Part shown: one piece after another, positions 54,254 through 63,555 of the stretch | Position numbering within the stretch: the stretch's first letter is position 1 | How the letters are laid out: the number at the start of each line of letters is the position of its first letter | NCBI RefSeq assembly: GCF_008711325.1 | Contig: NZ_VXDB01000002.1 | Span: 186,001-250,000, forward strand | DNA: 64,000 nt | Direction: 5' to 3' | DNA from: Roseibium sediminis | Lineage (GTDB): Bacteria > Pseudomonadota > Alphaproteobacteria > Rhizobiales > Stappiaceae | Position numbers and translations under genes: made by a program | Notes under the pieces: generated by a model | What the model saw: only the letters and a program-made list of their open reading frames with translations | The model's database searches: none | Told to the model about the DNA's origin: nothing

Positions 54254-54604
54254 ATGGACCGCATGTCTATTCCTGTGGTGACCATCGGACTGCTGGTCAT
54301 TTCCAACCTGTTCATGACCTTCGCCTGGTACGGGCATTTGAAGTTCAAATCAGCCCCGCTTCTGACGGTCATCCTGATCAGTTGGGGGATCGCGCTTTTC
54401 GAATATTGTTTTCAGGTTCCGGCCAATCGCATCGGCCATGGCCATTTCAGTGCAGCTGAACTCAAGACAATACAGGAAGTCATTACACTTACTGTTTTTG
54501 TTGCTTTTTCGGTCTGGTATCTGAAAGAGCCCCTGCTCTGGAACCATCTGGTGGGTTTTGCGTTCATCGCAGCGGGTGCCTTCTTCATATTCCACAAGTG
54601 GTAG
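54254..54604 (+). CDS. DMT family protein (DUF486)
   Basis: 116 residues with four membrane helices, the half-size DMT/DUF486 length. VTIGLLVISNLFMTFAWYGH and ISWGIALFEYCFQVPANRIG with GHGHFSAAELKTIQEVITL are family segments. Probably an inner-membrane small-molecule transporter subunit. Start at the ATG at 54254; a GTG at 54242 is in frame. Confidence 0.92.
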   Translation: MDRMSIPVVTIGLLVISNLFMTFAWYGHLKFKSAPLLTVILISWGIALFEYCFQVPANRIGHGHFSAAELKTIQEVITLTVFVAFSVWYLKEPLLWNHLVGFAFIAAGAFFIFHKW

Positions 54605-54665
54605 CCTGTGATTTCACCGGCCTCTTCCCTTGCCAATTCCGTCCAAAAAACCTAACTCGAATTGC

Positions 54666-56750
54666 ATGACACATATTCCCACGCCCCCACGCGCTGACGC
54701 GCGGCCTGTCACCCTTGAGATCAACGGCTTCAAACGTCAGGACGACTATGCCTGGCTGAGAGCGGAGAACTGGCAGGAGGTGATGCGTGATCCTTCGGTT
54801 CTTGCAGATGACATCCGCCAGTATCTGGAAGCGGAGAATGCCTATCAAGGTGCCGTCATGGCACCGACCGAGGCGCTGCAGGAAGAGCTCTACAAGGAGA
54901 TGCGCGGGCGTATCAAAGAGGACGATAGCTCGGTCCCCTCGCCTGATGGTCCCTATGCATACGGCGTGAAATACGTCACCGGCGGACAGCATCCGAAATT
55001 CATTCGTACGCCCCGCGATGGCGGCGAGGAAACCGTTCTACTCGACGGCGACAAGGAAGCGGACGGCAAGGCCTATTTCAAGTTTGGCGGCGCTAGCCAT
55101 TCGCCGGATCACAAGCTGCTGGCCTGGGGGCATGACGAAAAGGGATCGGAATACTATTCCCTGAAGATCCGTGACCTTTCCACCGGCGCGGACCTTGATT
55201 ATTCCATCGAGGATACCGCTGGCGGCGGGGTCTTCTCCAAAGACAGCAAGCACCTGTTCTATATCCGGCTCGATGCCAACCATCGCCCGTCCAAGGTGTT
55301 CCGCCACGAGATCGGGACCGATCCGTCGGCAGACGTGCTGGTTCACGAGGAACCCGATGCCGGGTTCTTCATGGGCGTTGGCGAGACCCAGTCCGGCGAT
55401 ACCATCGTGATCGACATTCACGATCACGAGACGTCGGAAGTCTGGATGATCCCCGCAGACAAGCCGCTGAGTGAACCGATGCTGATCGCCCCACGCGAGA
55501 CCGGCATCGAGTATTCAATCGAGGATCACGGCGACACGCTCTACATCCTTACGAATGTCGGCGACGCGGAAGACTTCAAGGTCGTCACCGCGCCGAAGTC
55601 CGCTCCTGTCCGGGACAACTGGCAGGACCTTGTTCCGCACAAGCCGGGCACCCTCATCCTGTCGCTCACCGTCTACAAGAGCTTCATGACACGGCTTGAA
55701 CGCGACGGCGGCCTGCCGCGCATCGTGATCCGGTCGCTTGCCGATGGGGCCGAGCATGAGGTTGCCTTTGACGAGGAAGCCTATTCGCTTGGGCTTGGTG
55801 GCGGCTACGAGTTCGATACCTCGACCATTCGCTTTTCCTATTCGTCCATGACGACCCCCTCGCAGACCTTCGACTACAATGTCGAAACCCGTGAGCGGGT
55901 TCTCCTCAAGGAGCAGGAAGTGCCGTCGGGCCACACGGCGTCGGACTATGTCAGCCGCCGCCTGCAGGCCAAGGCATCTGATGGCGAACTGGTGCCGATT
56001 TCGCTGTTCTATCACAAGGACACACCGCTCGACGGGTCCGCTCCGTGCCTGCTTTATGGCTACGGCTCCTATGGCATCACCATTCCCGCCAGCTTCAACA
56101 CCAATGCCCTGTCGCTGGTGGACCGTGGCTTTGTCTATGCCATTGCCCATATGCGCGGCGGCAAGGACAAGGGCTTCCGCTGGTACAAGGATGGACGGCG
56201 GGAGAAGAAGAAGAACACCTTCACCGATTTCATTGCAGCCGCCGACCATCTGGTGGCCGAGAGCTTTACGGCCCACGACCGGATCATCGCCCATGGCGGC
56301 TCTGCCGGCGGAATGCTGATGGGCGCGGTGGCGAATATGGCGCCGGAGAAATTCGCCGGGCTGATTGCCGAGGTGCCCTTCGTGGATGTTCTCAACACAA
56401 TGGTGGACGATACCCTGCCTCTGACCCCGCCGGAATGGCCGGAGTGGGGCAATCCTGTCACCGACAAGGACGCCTACCAGTACATCGCCTCCTATTCCCC
56501 GTACGACAATGTGGAGGCGAAAGACTATCCCGCGATCTTTGCAATTGGCGGCCTCACCGATCCGCGTGTGACCTACTGGGAGCCCGCAAAATGGGTGGCG
56601 CGCCTTCGGGCCACAAAGACGGGCGACAGCCTTCTCATGCTCAAGACCAACATGGACGCGGGCCACGGCGGTGCCTCCGGGCGGTTTGACCGGTTGAAGG
56701 AAGTCGCGCTCAATCAGGCCTTTGCGTTGATGGTGACAGGCAAGGCCTGA
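54666..56750 (+). CDS. ptrB: Oligopeptidase B, S9 family serine peptidase
   Basis: 694 residues. The N-terminal beta-propeller starts PVTLEINGFKRQDDYAWLRA with a typical SPDHKLLAWGHDEKG blade. The C-terminal alpha/beta hydrolase has YGYGSYGITIPASFNTNALS, MRGGKDKGFRWYKDGRREKK, the nucleophile GGSAGGMLMG (about Ser546), and the final histidine in AGHGGASGRF. It cleaves short peptides after basic residues in the cytoplasm. Start at the ATG at 54666; earlier in-frame sequence is not protein-like. An intrinsic terminator follows. Confidence 0.94.
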   Translation: MTHIPTPPRADARPVTLEINGFKRQDDYAWLRAENWQEVMRDPSVLADDIRQYLEAENAYQGAVMAPTEALQEELYKEMRGRIKEDDSSVPSPDGPYAYGVKYVTGGQHPKFIRTPRDGGEETVLLDGDKEADGKAYFKFGGASHSPDHKLLAWGHDEKGSEYYSLKIRDLSTGADLDYSIEDTAGGGVFSKDSKHLFYIRLDANHRPSKVFRHEIGTDPSADVLVHEEPDAGFFMGVGETQSGDTIVIDIHDHETSEVWMIPADKPLSEPMLIAPRETGIEYSIEDHGDTLYILTNVGDAEDFKVVTAPKSAPVRDNWQDLVPHKPGTLILSLTVYKSFMTRLERDGGLPRIVIRSLADGAEHEVAFDEEAYSLGLGGGYEFDTSTIRFSYSSMTTPSQTFDYNVETRERVLLKEQEVPSGHTASDYVSRRLQAKASDGELVPISLFYHKDTPLDGSAPCLLYGYGSYGITIPASFNTNALSLVDRGFVYAIAHMRGGKDKGFRWYKDGRREKKKNTFTDFIAAADHLVAESFTAHDRIIAHGGSAGGMLMGAVANMAPEKFAGLIAEVPFVDVLNTMVDDTLPLTPPEWPEWGNPVTDKDAYQYIASYSPYDNVEAKDYPAIFAIGGLTDPRVTYWEPAKWVARLRATKTGDSLLMLKTNMDAGHGGASGRFDRLKEVALNQAFALMVTGKA

Positions 56751-56774
56751 TCTTCCTATTTGGAAATTGAATTT

Positions 56775-56814
56775 ACGCCGGTCCAAAACCTTGGATCGGC
56801 GTTTCTTTATTTTT
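56775..56814 (+). terminator. Intrinsic terminator after oligopeptidase B
   Basis: ACGCCGGTCC with GGATCGGCGT, one G-T wobble, 8-nt loop, followed by TTTCTTTATTTTT. Confidence 0.85.
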
Positions 56815-56863
56815 ATTTCCCATTAGAGTTTTTATCGCCCTACCAAAACTGAAGGGAATTTCC

Positions 56864-58465
56864 ATGACACACTCTTCCGTGACGCACATGCTGGCAGGCA
56901 AGTTTGCGCGTGGCCTAGCCGTCGCCGCATCTGCCGCCCTGCTCACTTCAACCGCGCACGCTGCCGACATCAGATGGGCGTCGCCGACCGATCCGCAAAC
57001 CATGGACCCGCATGCGGTCAATTCCGCTGCCGTTCTGGGGTTCCTCAACAATGTCTATGAGGGTCTCGTGCGACGGGACCGGAACATGGCCATTGAAGGG
57101 TCTCTGGCGGAAAGCTGGGAACCGCTTGGAACCAGCGGCTGGCGTTTTCACCTGCGCAAGGGCGTCAACTTCCACGACGGGGCAGACTTTACTGCCGAAG
57201 ACGTGCTGTTCTCCTATCAGCGCGCGTCATCCGAACAATCCGATACCCGCGCCTGGTTTGCATCCGTGACCGAGGTCAAGATCGTCGACGATTTCACAGT
57301 CGACTTTCTGACCAGCCAGCCTGATCCGATTTTCCCCGATTCCATTGCGAACTTCCTGATCATGGACAAGGGCTGGGCCGAAGCCCATGGCGCGCAGCTG
57401 CCGGCGCGGGATTCCGAAACCTACGCCACATTGTTGACCAACGGGACAGGCCCGTTTCGCCTACTGGATCGGGAACCGGGTGTGCGCACCGTTCTCGTGC
57501 GGTTCGACCATTGGTGGGACAAGGTGGAACACAATCTGACACGGGTGGAGTTTCTGCCGATTTCCAACCCGGCAACCTCGGTTGCCGCCCTGCTAACCGG
57601 GGAAGTTGACCTGATCGATCCGGTACCGGTGCAGGATGTTGACCGGATTGCCTCGGTCGACCACCTGAAACTGCACAAGGGCATTGAGGCGCGGGTGATC
57701 ATGCTCGGCTTTGGTCACAAGGCTGAGACGCTGAAATATTCAGACGAGATGACGGACCGCAATCCGTTTCAGGACCCTCGGGTCAGGCAAGCCGTCTCCC
57801 ATGCCATTCACACCGACGCCATCGTTGACAAGATCATGCGCGGAAACGGCGAAGCCGCCTCCCAGCTCGTCAGTGCCCAGATGAAGGGCTACAGCGAGAA
57901 GGCCGCAGGGCGCCCTGCCTTTGATCCGGACAAGGCAAAGGCACTGCTTGCCGAAGCCGGGTATCCGGACGGGTTTTCCTTTGGCCTGATGTGCCCGAAT
58001 GACCGCTACATCAACGATGAAGCCATCTGCAAGGCCGTTGCGGCGATGCTCGCGAAGGTGGGCATCAAGACAAATCTGACCGCCATGCCGGTTCGCAACT
58101 ACTGGCAGGAACTGCGGGAAGGCAATTTCGACATGTATCTTCTGGGCTGGTCGCCCGGCACCTTTGATGCAGAACACCCGATCCGTTTCCTCGTTCACAC
58201 CCAAAACGACGAGAAGAAGCTCGGAAGCTGGAACTTTGGCGGCTATTCCAACGCCCGTGTCGACGAGCTTCTGCCGCAGATCCAGCGCGAGATTGATCCG
58301 GCCAAGCGTCAGGCGATGCTGGATGAGGTTGCCCTCATCTTGAAAGACGACACGGTCTATGTCCCCCTGCACATCCAGCCCCTGCTCTGGGGCTCGCAGG
58401 GAAACATCGACCTCGTGCAGCGGGCCGACGATTTCGTCATGCTGCGCTGGATCACGGTGAACTGA
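56864..58465 (+). CDS. Peptide/opine-type ABC transporter substrate-binding protein (SBP family 5)
   Basis: 533 residues with a signal peptide (about 1-33, ending TAHA-ADIRW). The family 5 signature is NVYEGLVRRDRNMAIEGSLA with ESWEPLGTSGWRFHLRKGVN, and FHDGADFTAEDVLFSYQRAS. The later part has PVRNYWQELREGNFDMYLLG and the typical DAEHPIRFLVHT. It binds dipeptides, oligopeptides or nickel, but no permease or ATPase genes follow, so it depends on components elsewhere or is a solitary binding protein. ATG preceded by GAAGGGAA. Confidence 0.92.
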   Translation: MTHSSVTHMLAGKFARGLAVAASAALLTSTAHAADIRWASPTDPQTMDPHAVNSAAVLGFLNNVYEGLVRRDRNMAIEGSLAESWEPLGTSGWRFHLRKGVNFHDGADFTAEDVLFSYQRASSEQSDTRAWFASVTEVKIVDDFTVDFLTSQPDPIFPDSIANFLIMDKGWAEAHGAQLPARDSETYATLLTNGTGPFRLLDREPGVRTVLVRFDHWWDKVEHNLTRVEFLPISNPATSVAALLTGEVDLIDPVPVQDVDRIASVDHLKLHKGIEARVIMLGFGHKAETLKYSDEMTDRNPFQDPRVRQAVSHAIHTDAIVDKIMRGNGEAASQLVSAQMKGYSEKAAGRPAFDPDKAKALLAEAGYPDGFSFGLMCPNDRYINDEAICKAVAAMLAKVGIKTNLTAMPVRNYWQELREGNFDMYLLGWSPGTFDAEHPIRFLVHTQNDEKKLGSWNFGGYSNARVDELLPQIQREIDPAKRQAMLDEVALILKDDTVYVPLHIQPLLWGSQGNIDLVQRADDFVMLRWITVN

Positions 58466-58475
58466 TCTGAAAGTG

Positions 58476-58500
58476 CGCCGGAACTCCCGTGGTTCCGGCG
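58476..58500 (+). terminator. Hairpin after the ABC binding protein
   Basis: CGCCGGAAC and GTTCCGGCG, 7-nt loop, 10 bp beyond the stop. Only a short TTC follows, so termination is probable but weak. Confidence 0.5.
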
Positions 58501-58605
58501 TTCACGCCGCTGCGCCCCTCTTGGCAAGTTCGCGAAAGAATTGTAGGCCTGAGGCACGTAGCAACGCGACTTGATCGCACCCTTTTTTGGTTCAGGAGAT
58601 TTTCA

Positions 58606-58959
58606 ATGGCATCGGCTCGATTTGCCCCAAAGCGCTTGGCCGGGCTTGGCCTTGCGGTTCTGCTTTCCGGCGTTCTTGCCGGTTGCCAGTACCAGTCTGC
58701 CGAAGACCTTCTCTTCAAGCCGACACCGACCTTCTACAGCATTCCGCAGACCTACGGCACGCAGTATGACTGCCGCAGCTTTGCCGGCCCGGGCTGGAAG
58801 GGCACGGTTTCAGGCAAGTATGTCTCTTTCGACCAGACGCGCAATGTCAGCCGCGTTGGCTGCTTCAAGACTTTGCCGGAATGCCAGACATTCCTGACCT
58901 ATATCGGCGGTTTGATCCAGATCGGCATCTATTCGCGCTGTGAGGAAGTTGGCGTCTGA
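58606..58959 (+). CDS. Small lipoprotein of unknown function
   Basis: 117 residues from an ATG with CAGGAGA at good spacing. The signal peptide ends in a lipobox LSGVLAGC. The mature part has several cysteines (DCRSFAGPGWKG, VGCFKTLPECQTFLTYI, SRCEEVGV) that could form disulfides. I do not recognise a family. A bidirectional terminator lies 25 bp after the stop. Confidence 0.85.
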   Translation: MASARFAPKRLAGLGLAVLLSGVLAGCQYQSAEDLLFKPTPTFYSIPQTYGTQYDCRSFAGPGWKGTVSGKYVSFDQTRNVSRVGCFKTLPECQTFLTYIGGLIQIGIYSRCEEVGV

Positions 58960-58984
58960 TTGTCGGGCTTATCCGAGAGATACA

Positions 58985-59020
58985 AAAATGCCCGCCGGTT
59001 TGGCGGGCATTTTCTTTTCC
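58985..59020. terminator. Bidirectional intrinsic terminator
   Basis: AAAATGCCCGCC and GGCGGGCATTTT, 12-bp stem, 5-nt loop, with a T-rich tail on the plus strand and an A-run preceding the stem, so it can serve both the lipoprotein gene and the BCCT gene, whose stop lies at 59038. Confidence 0.92.
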
Positions 59021-59037
59021 ATAAGGCTCAAGCCGGA

Positions 59038-60732
59038 TCAGGCATGCAGATCCTGCGTGATATGCGTGCCATCTGGTGCAATCGCATTGGGGTCGACCGC
59101 AGGCGACGCCGATGGATCTTCCTTCAGAGACTTCAAGAGCCCCCATGTCATGGCCAGCAGGACGAAGGAGATCGGGAATGCAGCCGCGATGGAAGCGGTC
59201 TGCAGGGCACCGAGCCCGCCTGCCAGCAGGAGCACGGCAGCGACCAGACCTTCACCCATACCCCAGATGATGCGGAATGCCTTTGGGGGATCATCATCGC
59301 CCATGGAGAGCATGGTGGTGATGACGAGGGTTCCGGAGTCGGACGACGTGATGAACCACGACGCGAGCAAGAAAGTCGCCAGCGCCGACAGTGGCCAGAT
59401 CATCCAGCTCATGTCGCCCATCCAGGATGTCCGAGCGAGGTTGTCGATCGTGCCATAAAGGGCGGAAGGAAGATTCCAGGCCCTGACAGTCTCGATGACG
59501 CCTGCACCGCCTGCTGCACCCGGTCCACCAACTGCATTCATTTCCTGCCAGATGGCGTTGCCACCAAACATGCAAAGCCAGAAGAAGGCGATCAGGGTGG
59601 GAACGAACATCACGCCGACCATGAACTCGCGGATCGTGCGGCCACGGGAAATGCGGGCAATGAACATGCCGACAAACGGCGACCAGGAGATCCACCAGCC
59701 CCAGTAGAAGATGGTCCATCCACCCTGCCACGCGGCATTGCCGGGCTCATTGGCCGTCCAGAAGCCCATGGGAACCACGTTCCAGATGTAGTCACCAATG
59801 GAAGTGATGAAGAAGCTCATCAACCACTTCGCCGGACCAACCGCAACAAAGGCCGCCAACAGGACGACTGACAACCAGATGTTCCACTCGGAAATGATCC
59901 GGATGCCGTTGCCAACGCCAGACACGGCTGACAGGGTCGCGATGATGGAGATCACAAGGATAAGCATCAGTTTGGTGAAGATCGAGGGCTCGATGCCGAA
60001 CAGGACGTTCAAGCCTTCCGCCATCTGGCTCACGCCAAGGCCCAGCGATGTTGCAACGCCAAAGACCGTCCCGAAAACAGCCAGAAGGTCAACAGCGTGA
60101 CCCCATGGGCCGTAAATCCTGTTGCCGATCAGCGGGAACAGCGCCGAGCGCATGGTCAGCGGCAGCTTCTTTCGGAAGCCGAAATAGGCAAGGCAAAGCC
60201 CCACCATCACGTAGACCGACCAGCCGTGGAAGCCCCAATGGAAATAGGTCACCCGCATGGCGTCGACTGCCCGCTGGATGTTCATATCCATATGGCCGTT
60301 GAGATCGGCATGGGGATTGTTCGGATAGCCAAACGCACCGGAGTTATCGAAGTAGAAAATCGGTTCGGCAACACCGAAGAACAGGATCCCAATCCCGACC
60401 CCTGCAGAAAACAGCATCGAGAACCAGGAGAAATTGCTGAATTCCGGACGGCTGTCGTCGTCCCCGAGGCGCAGCGAACCGTATTTGGAGAACATCAAGT
60501 AGACGCAGACGAAGAACATCACCGTCATTGCGGTGATGTAGTACCAGCCGAGACCACTTTCGATCCAGCTGCGCACTGCGCCATAAACCTTTCCGGCAAA
60601 ATCCACGTTCAAAACAGTAAAAATGACGAAGGCCGCCACCATTCCCTTGGCTGCTATACCCATCCCCGGGTGAAGCCCGGCAAAGAGACCACTCTTTGCC
60701 ACGAGATGACTGTTCGGATGACTGTCACTCAT
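59038..60732 (-). CDS. BCCT family betaine/carnitine/choline transporter
   Basis: 564 residues with twelve membrane helices. GWWISWSPFVGMFIARISRG with RTIREFMVGVMFVPT is the BCCT hallmark, and the substrate-box tryptophans lie in this region. FYWGWWISWSP and WGFHGWSVYVMVGLCLAYFG are also conserved. Na+- or H+-driven uptake of a quaternary ammonium compound such as glycine betaine or choline for osmoprotection. Substrate within the family is not resolvable by eye. Short N-terminal and C-terminal cytoplasmic tails. Confidence 0.95.
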   Translation of the reverse strand: MSDSHPNSHLVAKSGLFAGLHPGMGIAAKGMVAAFVIFTVLNVDFAGKVYGAVRSWIESGLGWYYITAMTVMFFVCVYLMFSKYGSLRLGDDDSRPEFSNFSWFSMLFSAGVGIGILFFGVAEPIFYFDNSGAFGYPNNPHADLNGHMDMNIQRAVDAMRVTYFHWGFHGWSVYVMVGLCLAYFGFRKKLPLTMRSALFPLIGNRIYGPWGHAVDLLAVFGTVFGVATSLGLGVSQMAEGLNVLFGIEPSIFTKLMLILVISIIATLSAVSGVGNGIRIISEWNIWLSVVLLAAFVAVGPAKWLMSFFITSIGDYIWNVVPMGFWTANEPGNAAWQGGWTIFYWGWWISWSPFVGMFIARISRGRTIREFMVGVMFVPTLIAFFWLCMFGGNAIWQEMNAVGGPGAAGGAGVIETVRAWNLPSALYGTIDNLARTSWMGDMSWMIWPLSALATFLLASWFITSSDSGTLVITTMLSMGDDDPPKAFRIIWGMGEGLVAAVLLLAGGLGALQTASIAAAFPISFVLLAMTWGLLKSLKEDPSASPAVDPNAIAPDGTHITQDLHA

Positions 60733-60903
60733 CTAGTTTTCCTCCCCTACCAACAATGGTTAATGGTAGGTTACCCAGAGGAAGCTGATGGCATGTATGC
60801 GACCTACTTTTGTCTAATGCGACCCATTTTGTCGCACCCGGACAAATGATCGACGGCTTTTCTTGTCCGTTGAAACGTTATCCAGCAGTCCGGAAATGTT
60901 GAC

Positions 60904-61818
60904 CTAGCGTTCGGGAAGCGCCTTCAGATAAACCGCAATTGCCGCCCTGTCCGAGGCAGCCAAATGGGCCATGTTTTCCTGAACGGAGACCATTTCGCCG
61001 CCCACGGAATCGTAGTCCGGCGTGAAGCCGCTTTCCAGATAGTAGGCAATGTCACCCGCGCTCCAGCTGCCAATTCCGCCCTCGCCCGGTGTGATATCCG
61101 GGATCTTGCCGTCTCCAACGGGTGCTGTCGCCCCGGCCAGCCAACGGGACTTGTCCAGTCCGCCGATGGCATTGCGCGGCGTGTGGCATTCGCTGCAATG
61201 GCCGGGCCCCTCCACCAGATATCGACCGCGCTGCCAGACAGCCTGATCGACGTCGCTGCCGGAAGGCGCCGCGATGACTGGAGCCGGATCAAGATAGAGA
61301 AGCTTCCAGAACCCTACGGCACGGCGGATGTTGAACGGAAATCCGATCTCGTGCTCGGCCGCCTTTCCATCAACGGCAGGCAATGTCTTCATGAAGGCGA
61401 AGAGGTCCGAGACATCTCCAAGCGTCATGCGGGAATAGGATGTAAAGGGAAAGGCGGGGAAATAGTGTTCCCCCTCCGGCGACGTTCCCTTCAGCATGGC
61501 ATTGGCGAAGTCTTCAAGAGACCAACCGCCGATCCCGTCTGCCGCGCTGGCGGAGATATTGGGGGCCACGAATGTCCCGAAGGGACTTTCCAGCTTCACA
61601 CCACCGGTCAGAACCAGTTTGGCCTCGCCCTTTGCGCCGGGGGCCGCGTGGCAGGATGCACAACCACCTGCCCAAAAGAGGGTTTCTCCACGAACTGCGT
61701 CCCCGTCTCCGGCCTGTGCCACCTCCTGCGCCGGAAGCGTTTCAGGCGTGCTGAGCAGATAGGCAACTGCTGCTGCAATACCGCCAACAACCAGCAGAAA
61801 TGCGAGGACCTTTTTCAT
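60904..61818 (-). CDS. Diheme c-type cytochrome
   Basis: 304 residues with an N-terminal signal anchor (AFLLVVGGIAAAVAYLL). Two heme-binding motifs, CASCH (in FWAGGCASCHAAPGAKGEAK) and CSECH (in GHCSECHTPRNAIGG), and likely axial Met residues in each half. Similar to cytochrome subunits of membrane dehydrogenases. Periplasmic electron carrier. It is downstream of a cytochrome c' gene but separated by a MITE-like element; the two were probably one unit earlier. Confidence 0.92.
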   Translation of the reverse strand: MKKVLAFLLVVGGIAAAVAYLLSTPETLPAQEVAQAGDGDAVRGETLFWAGGCASCHAAPGAKGEAKLVLTGGVKLESPFGTFVAPNISASAADGIGGWSLEDFANAMLKGTSPEGEHYFPAFPFTSYSRMTLGDVSDLFAFMKTLPAVDGKAAEHEIGFPFNIRRAVGFWKLLYLDPAPVIAAPSGSDVDQAVWQRGRYLVEGPGHCSECHTPRNAIGGLDKSRWLAGATAPVGDGKIPDITPGEGGIGSWSAGDIAYYLESGFTPDYDSVGGEMVSVQENMAHLAASDRAAIAVYLKALPER

Positions 61819-61845
61819 GGAATCTCCAAAAGAAAATAGTTATCT

Positions 61846-61868
61846 GCTTCGCAGATGATCTGCGAAGC
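61846..61868. repeat. 10-bp inverted repeat in the leader of the diheme cytochrome gene
   Basis: GCTTCGCAGA, 3-nt loop, TCTGCGAAGC. It is 28 bp upstream of the ATG, between the gene and the MITE. It could be an operator, a stabilising RNA hairpin, or part of the insertion's flank. Confidence 0.5.
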
Positions 61869-61875
61869 GGGAGTT

Positions 61876-62139
61876 ATACCAACCTCAAAGGATAAAAACC
61901 TATCTGACCGTGTTTGGGGACTGTTCGGCAAGGAACAGGTTGCAGGGCGATATGGTTTATCGTTCAAAACCTGTAACGCAGCAGAACTGTGCCCAAACAC
62001 GGCCTTCGGTGGCTCGCTCCGGCTCGCCGGACAGCGTTGCGCTGCTTGAACGGCCAGTCAGGCCGTCCTGCGCAGCGCGCCTTGCCGGACAAACCGGACC
62101 AGAGCCATCAGATGGGTTCTTATCCTTTGAGGTTGGTAT
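61876..62139. mobile_element. MITE-like non-autonomous transposable element
   Basis: A 264-bp element bounded by perfect 20-bp terminal inverted repeats, ATACCAACCTCAAAGGATAA at the left and its exact complement at the right (62120-62139); similarity continues to about 32 bp with two mismatches. The interior is about 200 bp, GC-rich, with no gene and no transposase. It probably came from an IS630/Tc1-like element using a TA-type target, but the family cannot be fixed by eye. It separates two cytochrome genes. Confidence 0.85.
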
Positions 62140-62163
62140 GAATGTCCAATTGCAGAGATCGGG

Positions 62164-62625
62164 TTACTTGACCCGGTAGCCTTCATGGCAGGACTTGCAG
62201 GTTCCAAGGATCGGAGCGAACGAAGCCTTGAAAGCCTCGATGTCAGCCGGACCTTCCTTGCCGGAAGCAGCAGCTGCAGCGTGGGCAGCGCCGGAGAATT
62301 TCGCCAGTTCCGCCTCAAACCCGGCCCGATCTTCCCAGATCTTCGGTGCAGCTGTGGTGTCGGCGGCCACATCAGACCCGTCCGGGAACAAGGCACCGAA
62401 GGTGTGGCCTGCTGCGTTCATGGTGGCGATGGCGGCCTTGCCGGCGGCCGGTGTGTAGGCGATTTCGCCCTTCATCATTCCGCCGCCAAGACCGGCAGCG
62501 GCCCCGACGGACTGCATGACAGCCTTGCGGTCAACAACCGGATTGCCTTCTGCAGCAACTGCGGCAACGCTTGCGGCAGCCAAGGATACGACGGCAGCGG
62601 CAATACCATATTTCAAATAACGCAT
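62164..62625 (-). CDS. Cytochrome c' (class II c-type cytochrome)
   Basis: 153 residues with a signal peptide (about 1-25, ending VAAVAA). The C-terminal heme motif CKSCHEGYRVK at the very end, and a four-helix pattern before it, fit class II cytochromes c'/c556. Heme is probably five- or six-coordinate; the class can bind NO. Stops just upstream of the MITE. Confidence 0.92.
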   Translation of the reverse strand: MRYLKYGIAAAVVSLAAASVAAVAAEGNPVVDRKAVMQSVGAAAGLGGGMMKGEIAYTPAAGKAAIATMNAAGHTFGALFPDGSDVAADTTAAPKIWEDRAGFEAELAKFSGAAHAAAAASGKEGPADIEAFKASFAPILGTCKSCHEGYRVK

Positions 62626-62743
62626 GTGTTTCTCCTCTCAAGAACACTCGCAACGTGAAACCGTGCGAATTTACGTATGGGAATACACTTAGGCATTTCC
62701 GTGTTCGAAGGACAAGACACGTCGAAGTGAAACAGTTTCAAAC

Positions 62744-62774
62744 AAAAAACCCCGGCCCATACGGACCGGGGTTT
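62744..62774 (-). terminator. Intrinsic terminator of the superoxide dismutase gene
   Basis: On the minus strand, AAACCCCGG and CCGGGGTTT with a GTAT-type loop, followed by a T-run. It lies 27 bp after the stop. Confidence 0.9.
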
Positions 62775-62800
62775 GTTCAATAATTCTTGCTGATTTGGGA

Positions 62801-63400
62801 TCAGGAAGCTGCTTCGTAGAGTTCCAGAACGTAGTCCCAGTTGATCAGGCTATCGACAAATGCCTCAAGGTACTTCGGACGGGCATTGCGATAATCGATG
62901 TAGTAGGAGTGCTCCCACACATCCACGCCCAGAAGCGGAGTTGCGCCCAGAACCAGCGGGTTTTCGCCATTCGGGGTCTTCATGATTTCCAGCTTGCCAT
63001 CCTTGAGCGCCAGCCATGCCCAACCGGATCCGAACTGTGTGGTGCCAGCTGCGATGAAGTCGGCGCGGAACTTGTCGTAGCCGCCCAGATCGCTGTCGAT
63101 CTTGGAAGCCAGAGCACCCGGAAGGGCCTTGCCGCCACCATTCGGCTTCATCCACTTCCAGAAATGGATGTGGTTGTAGTGCTGACCGGCATTGTTAAAG
63201 AGGCCAGCATTTTTGCCGAAGCTTTCCTTGACGATCTCTTCCAGGGACTTGCCTTCCAGACCGCTGTCTTTCAGCAGATTGTTGCCGTTGGTCACGTAAG
63301 CCATGTGGTGCTTGTCGTGGTGGAACTCCAGCGTTTCGGCAGACATGTACGGGCCGAGTGCATCATAGGCATACGGAAGATCGGGCAATTCGAAAGACAT
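62801..63400 (-). CDS. sodB: Superoxide dismutase, Fe/Mn family
   Basis: 199 residues, the normal length. Metal ligands are in EFHHDKHHMAYV (His near 27), FNNAGQHYNHIHFWKWM (His near 75), and LLGVDVWEHSYYIDY (Asp and His). The core matches alphaproteobacterial Fe- or cambialistic enzymes; the metal is not decided by sequence alone. Cytoplasmic, no signal peptide. ATG with an upstream GGGAG. Confidence 0.95.
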   Translation of the reverse strand: MSFELPDLPYAYDALGPYMSAETLEFHHDKHHMAYVTNGNNLLKDSGLEGKSLEEIVKESFGKNAGLFNNAGQHYNHIHFWKWMKPNGGGKALPGALASKIDSDLGGYDKFRADFIAAGTTQFGSGWAWLALKDGKLEIMKTPNGENPLVLGATPLLGVDVWEHSYYIDYRNARPKYLEAFVDSLINWDYVLELYEAAS

Positions 63401-63555
63401 GGCAAAACTCCCTTGGGTCTGAGGCTAACGGAAGGAGCAACCCAATTCTGCTTCGGCCTTCCGCTTCGGGCTGCAATTTAGGAGCCCGAATGCCAAACGG
63501 CAATGACGGAATGCGGAATAAAGAAAATTTTTCTTGTTTTTATTCCTCCGGACAA

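Noticed and set aside
55515-56786. A 423-codon minus-strand open frame opposite oligopeptidase B
   Set aside because: Antisense shadow of a gene with all catalytic motifs intact.
61910-62179. An open frame inside the MITE-like element
   Set aside because: It spans the element's interior and right repeat, with no start signal and no similarity to a transposase that I can see.
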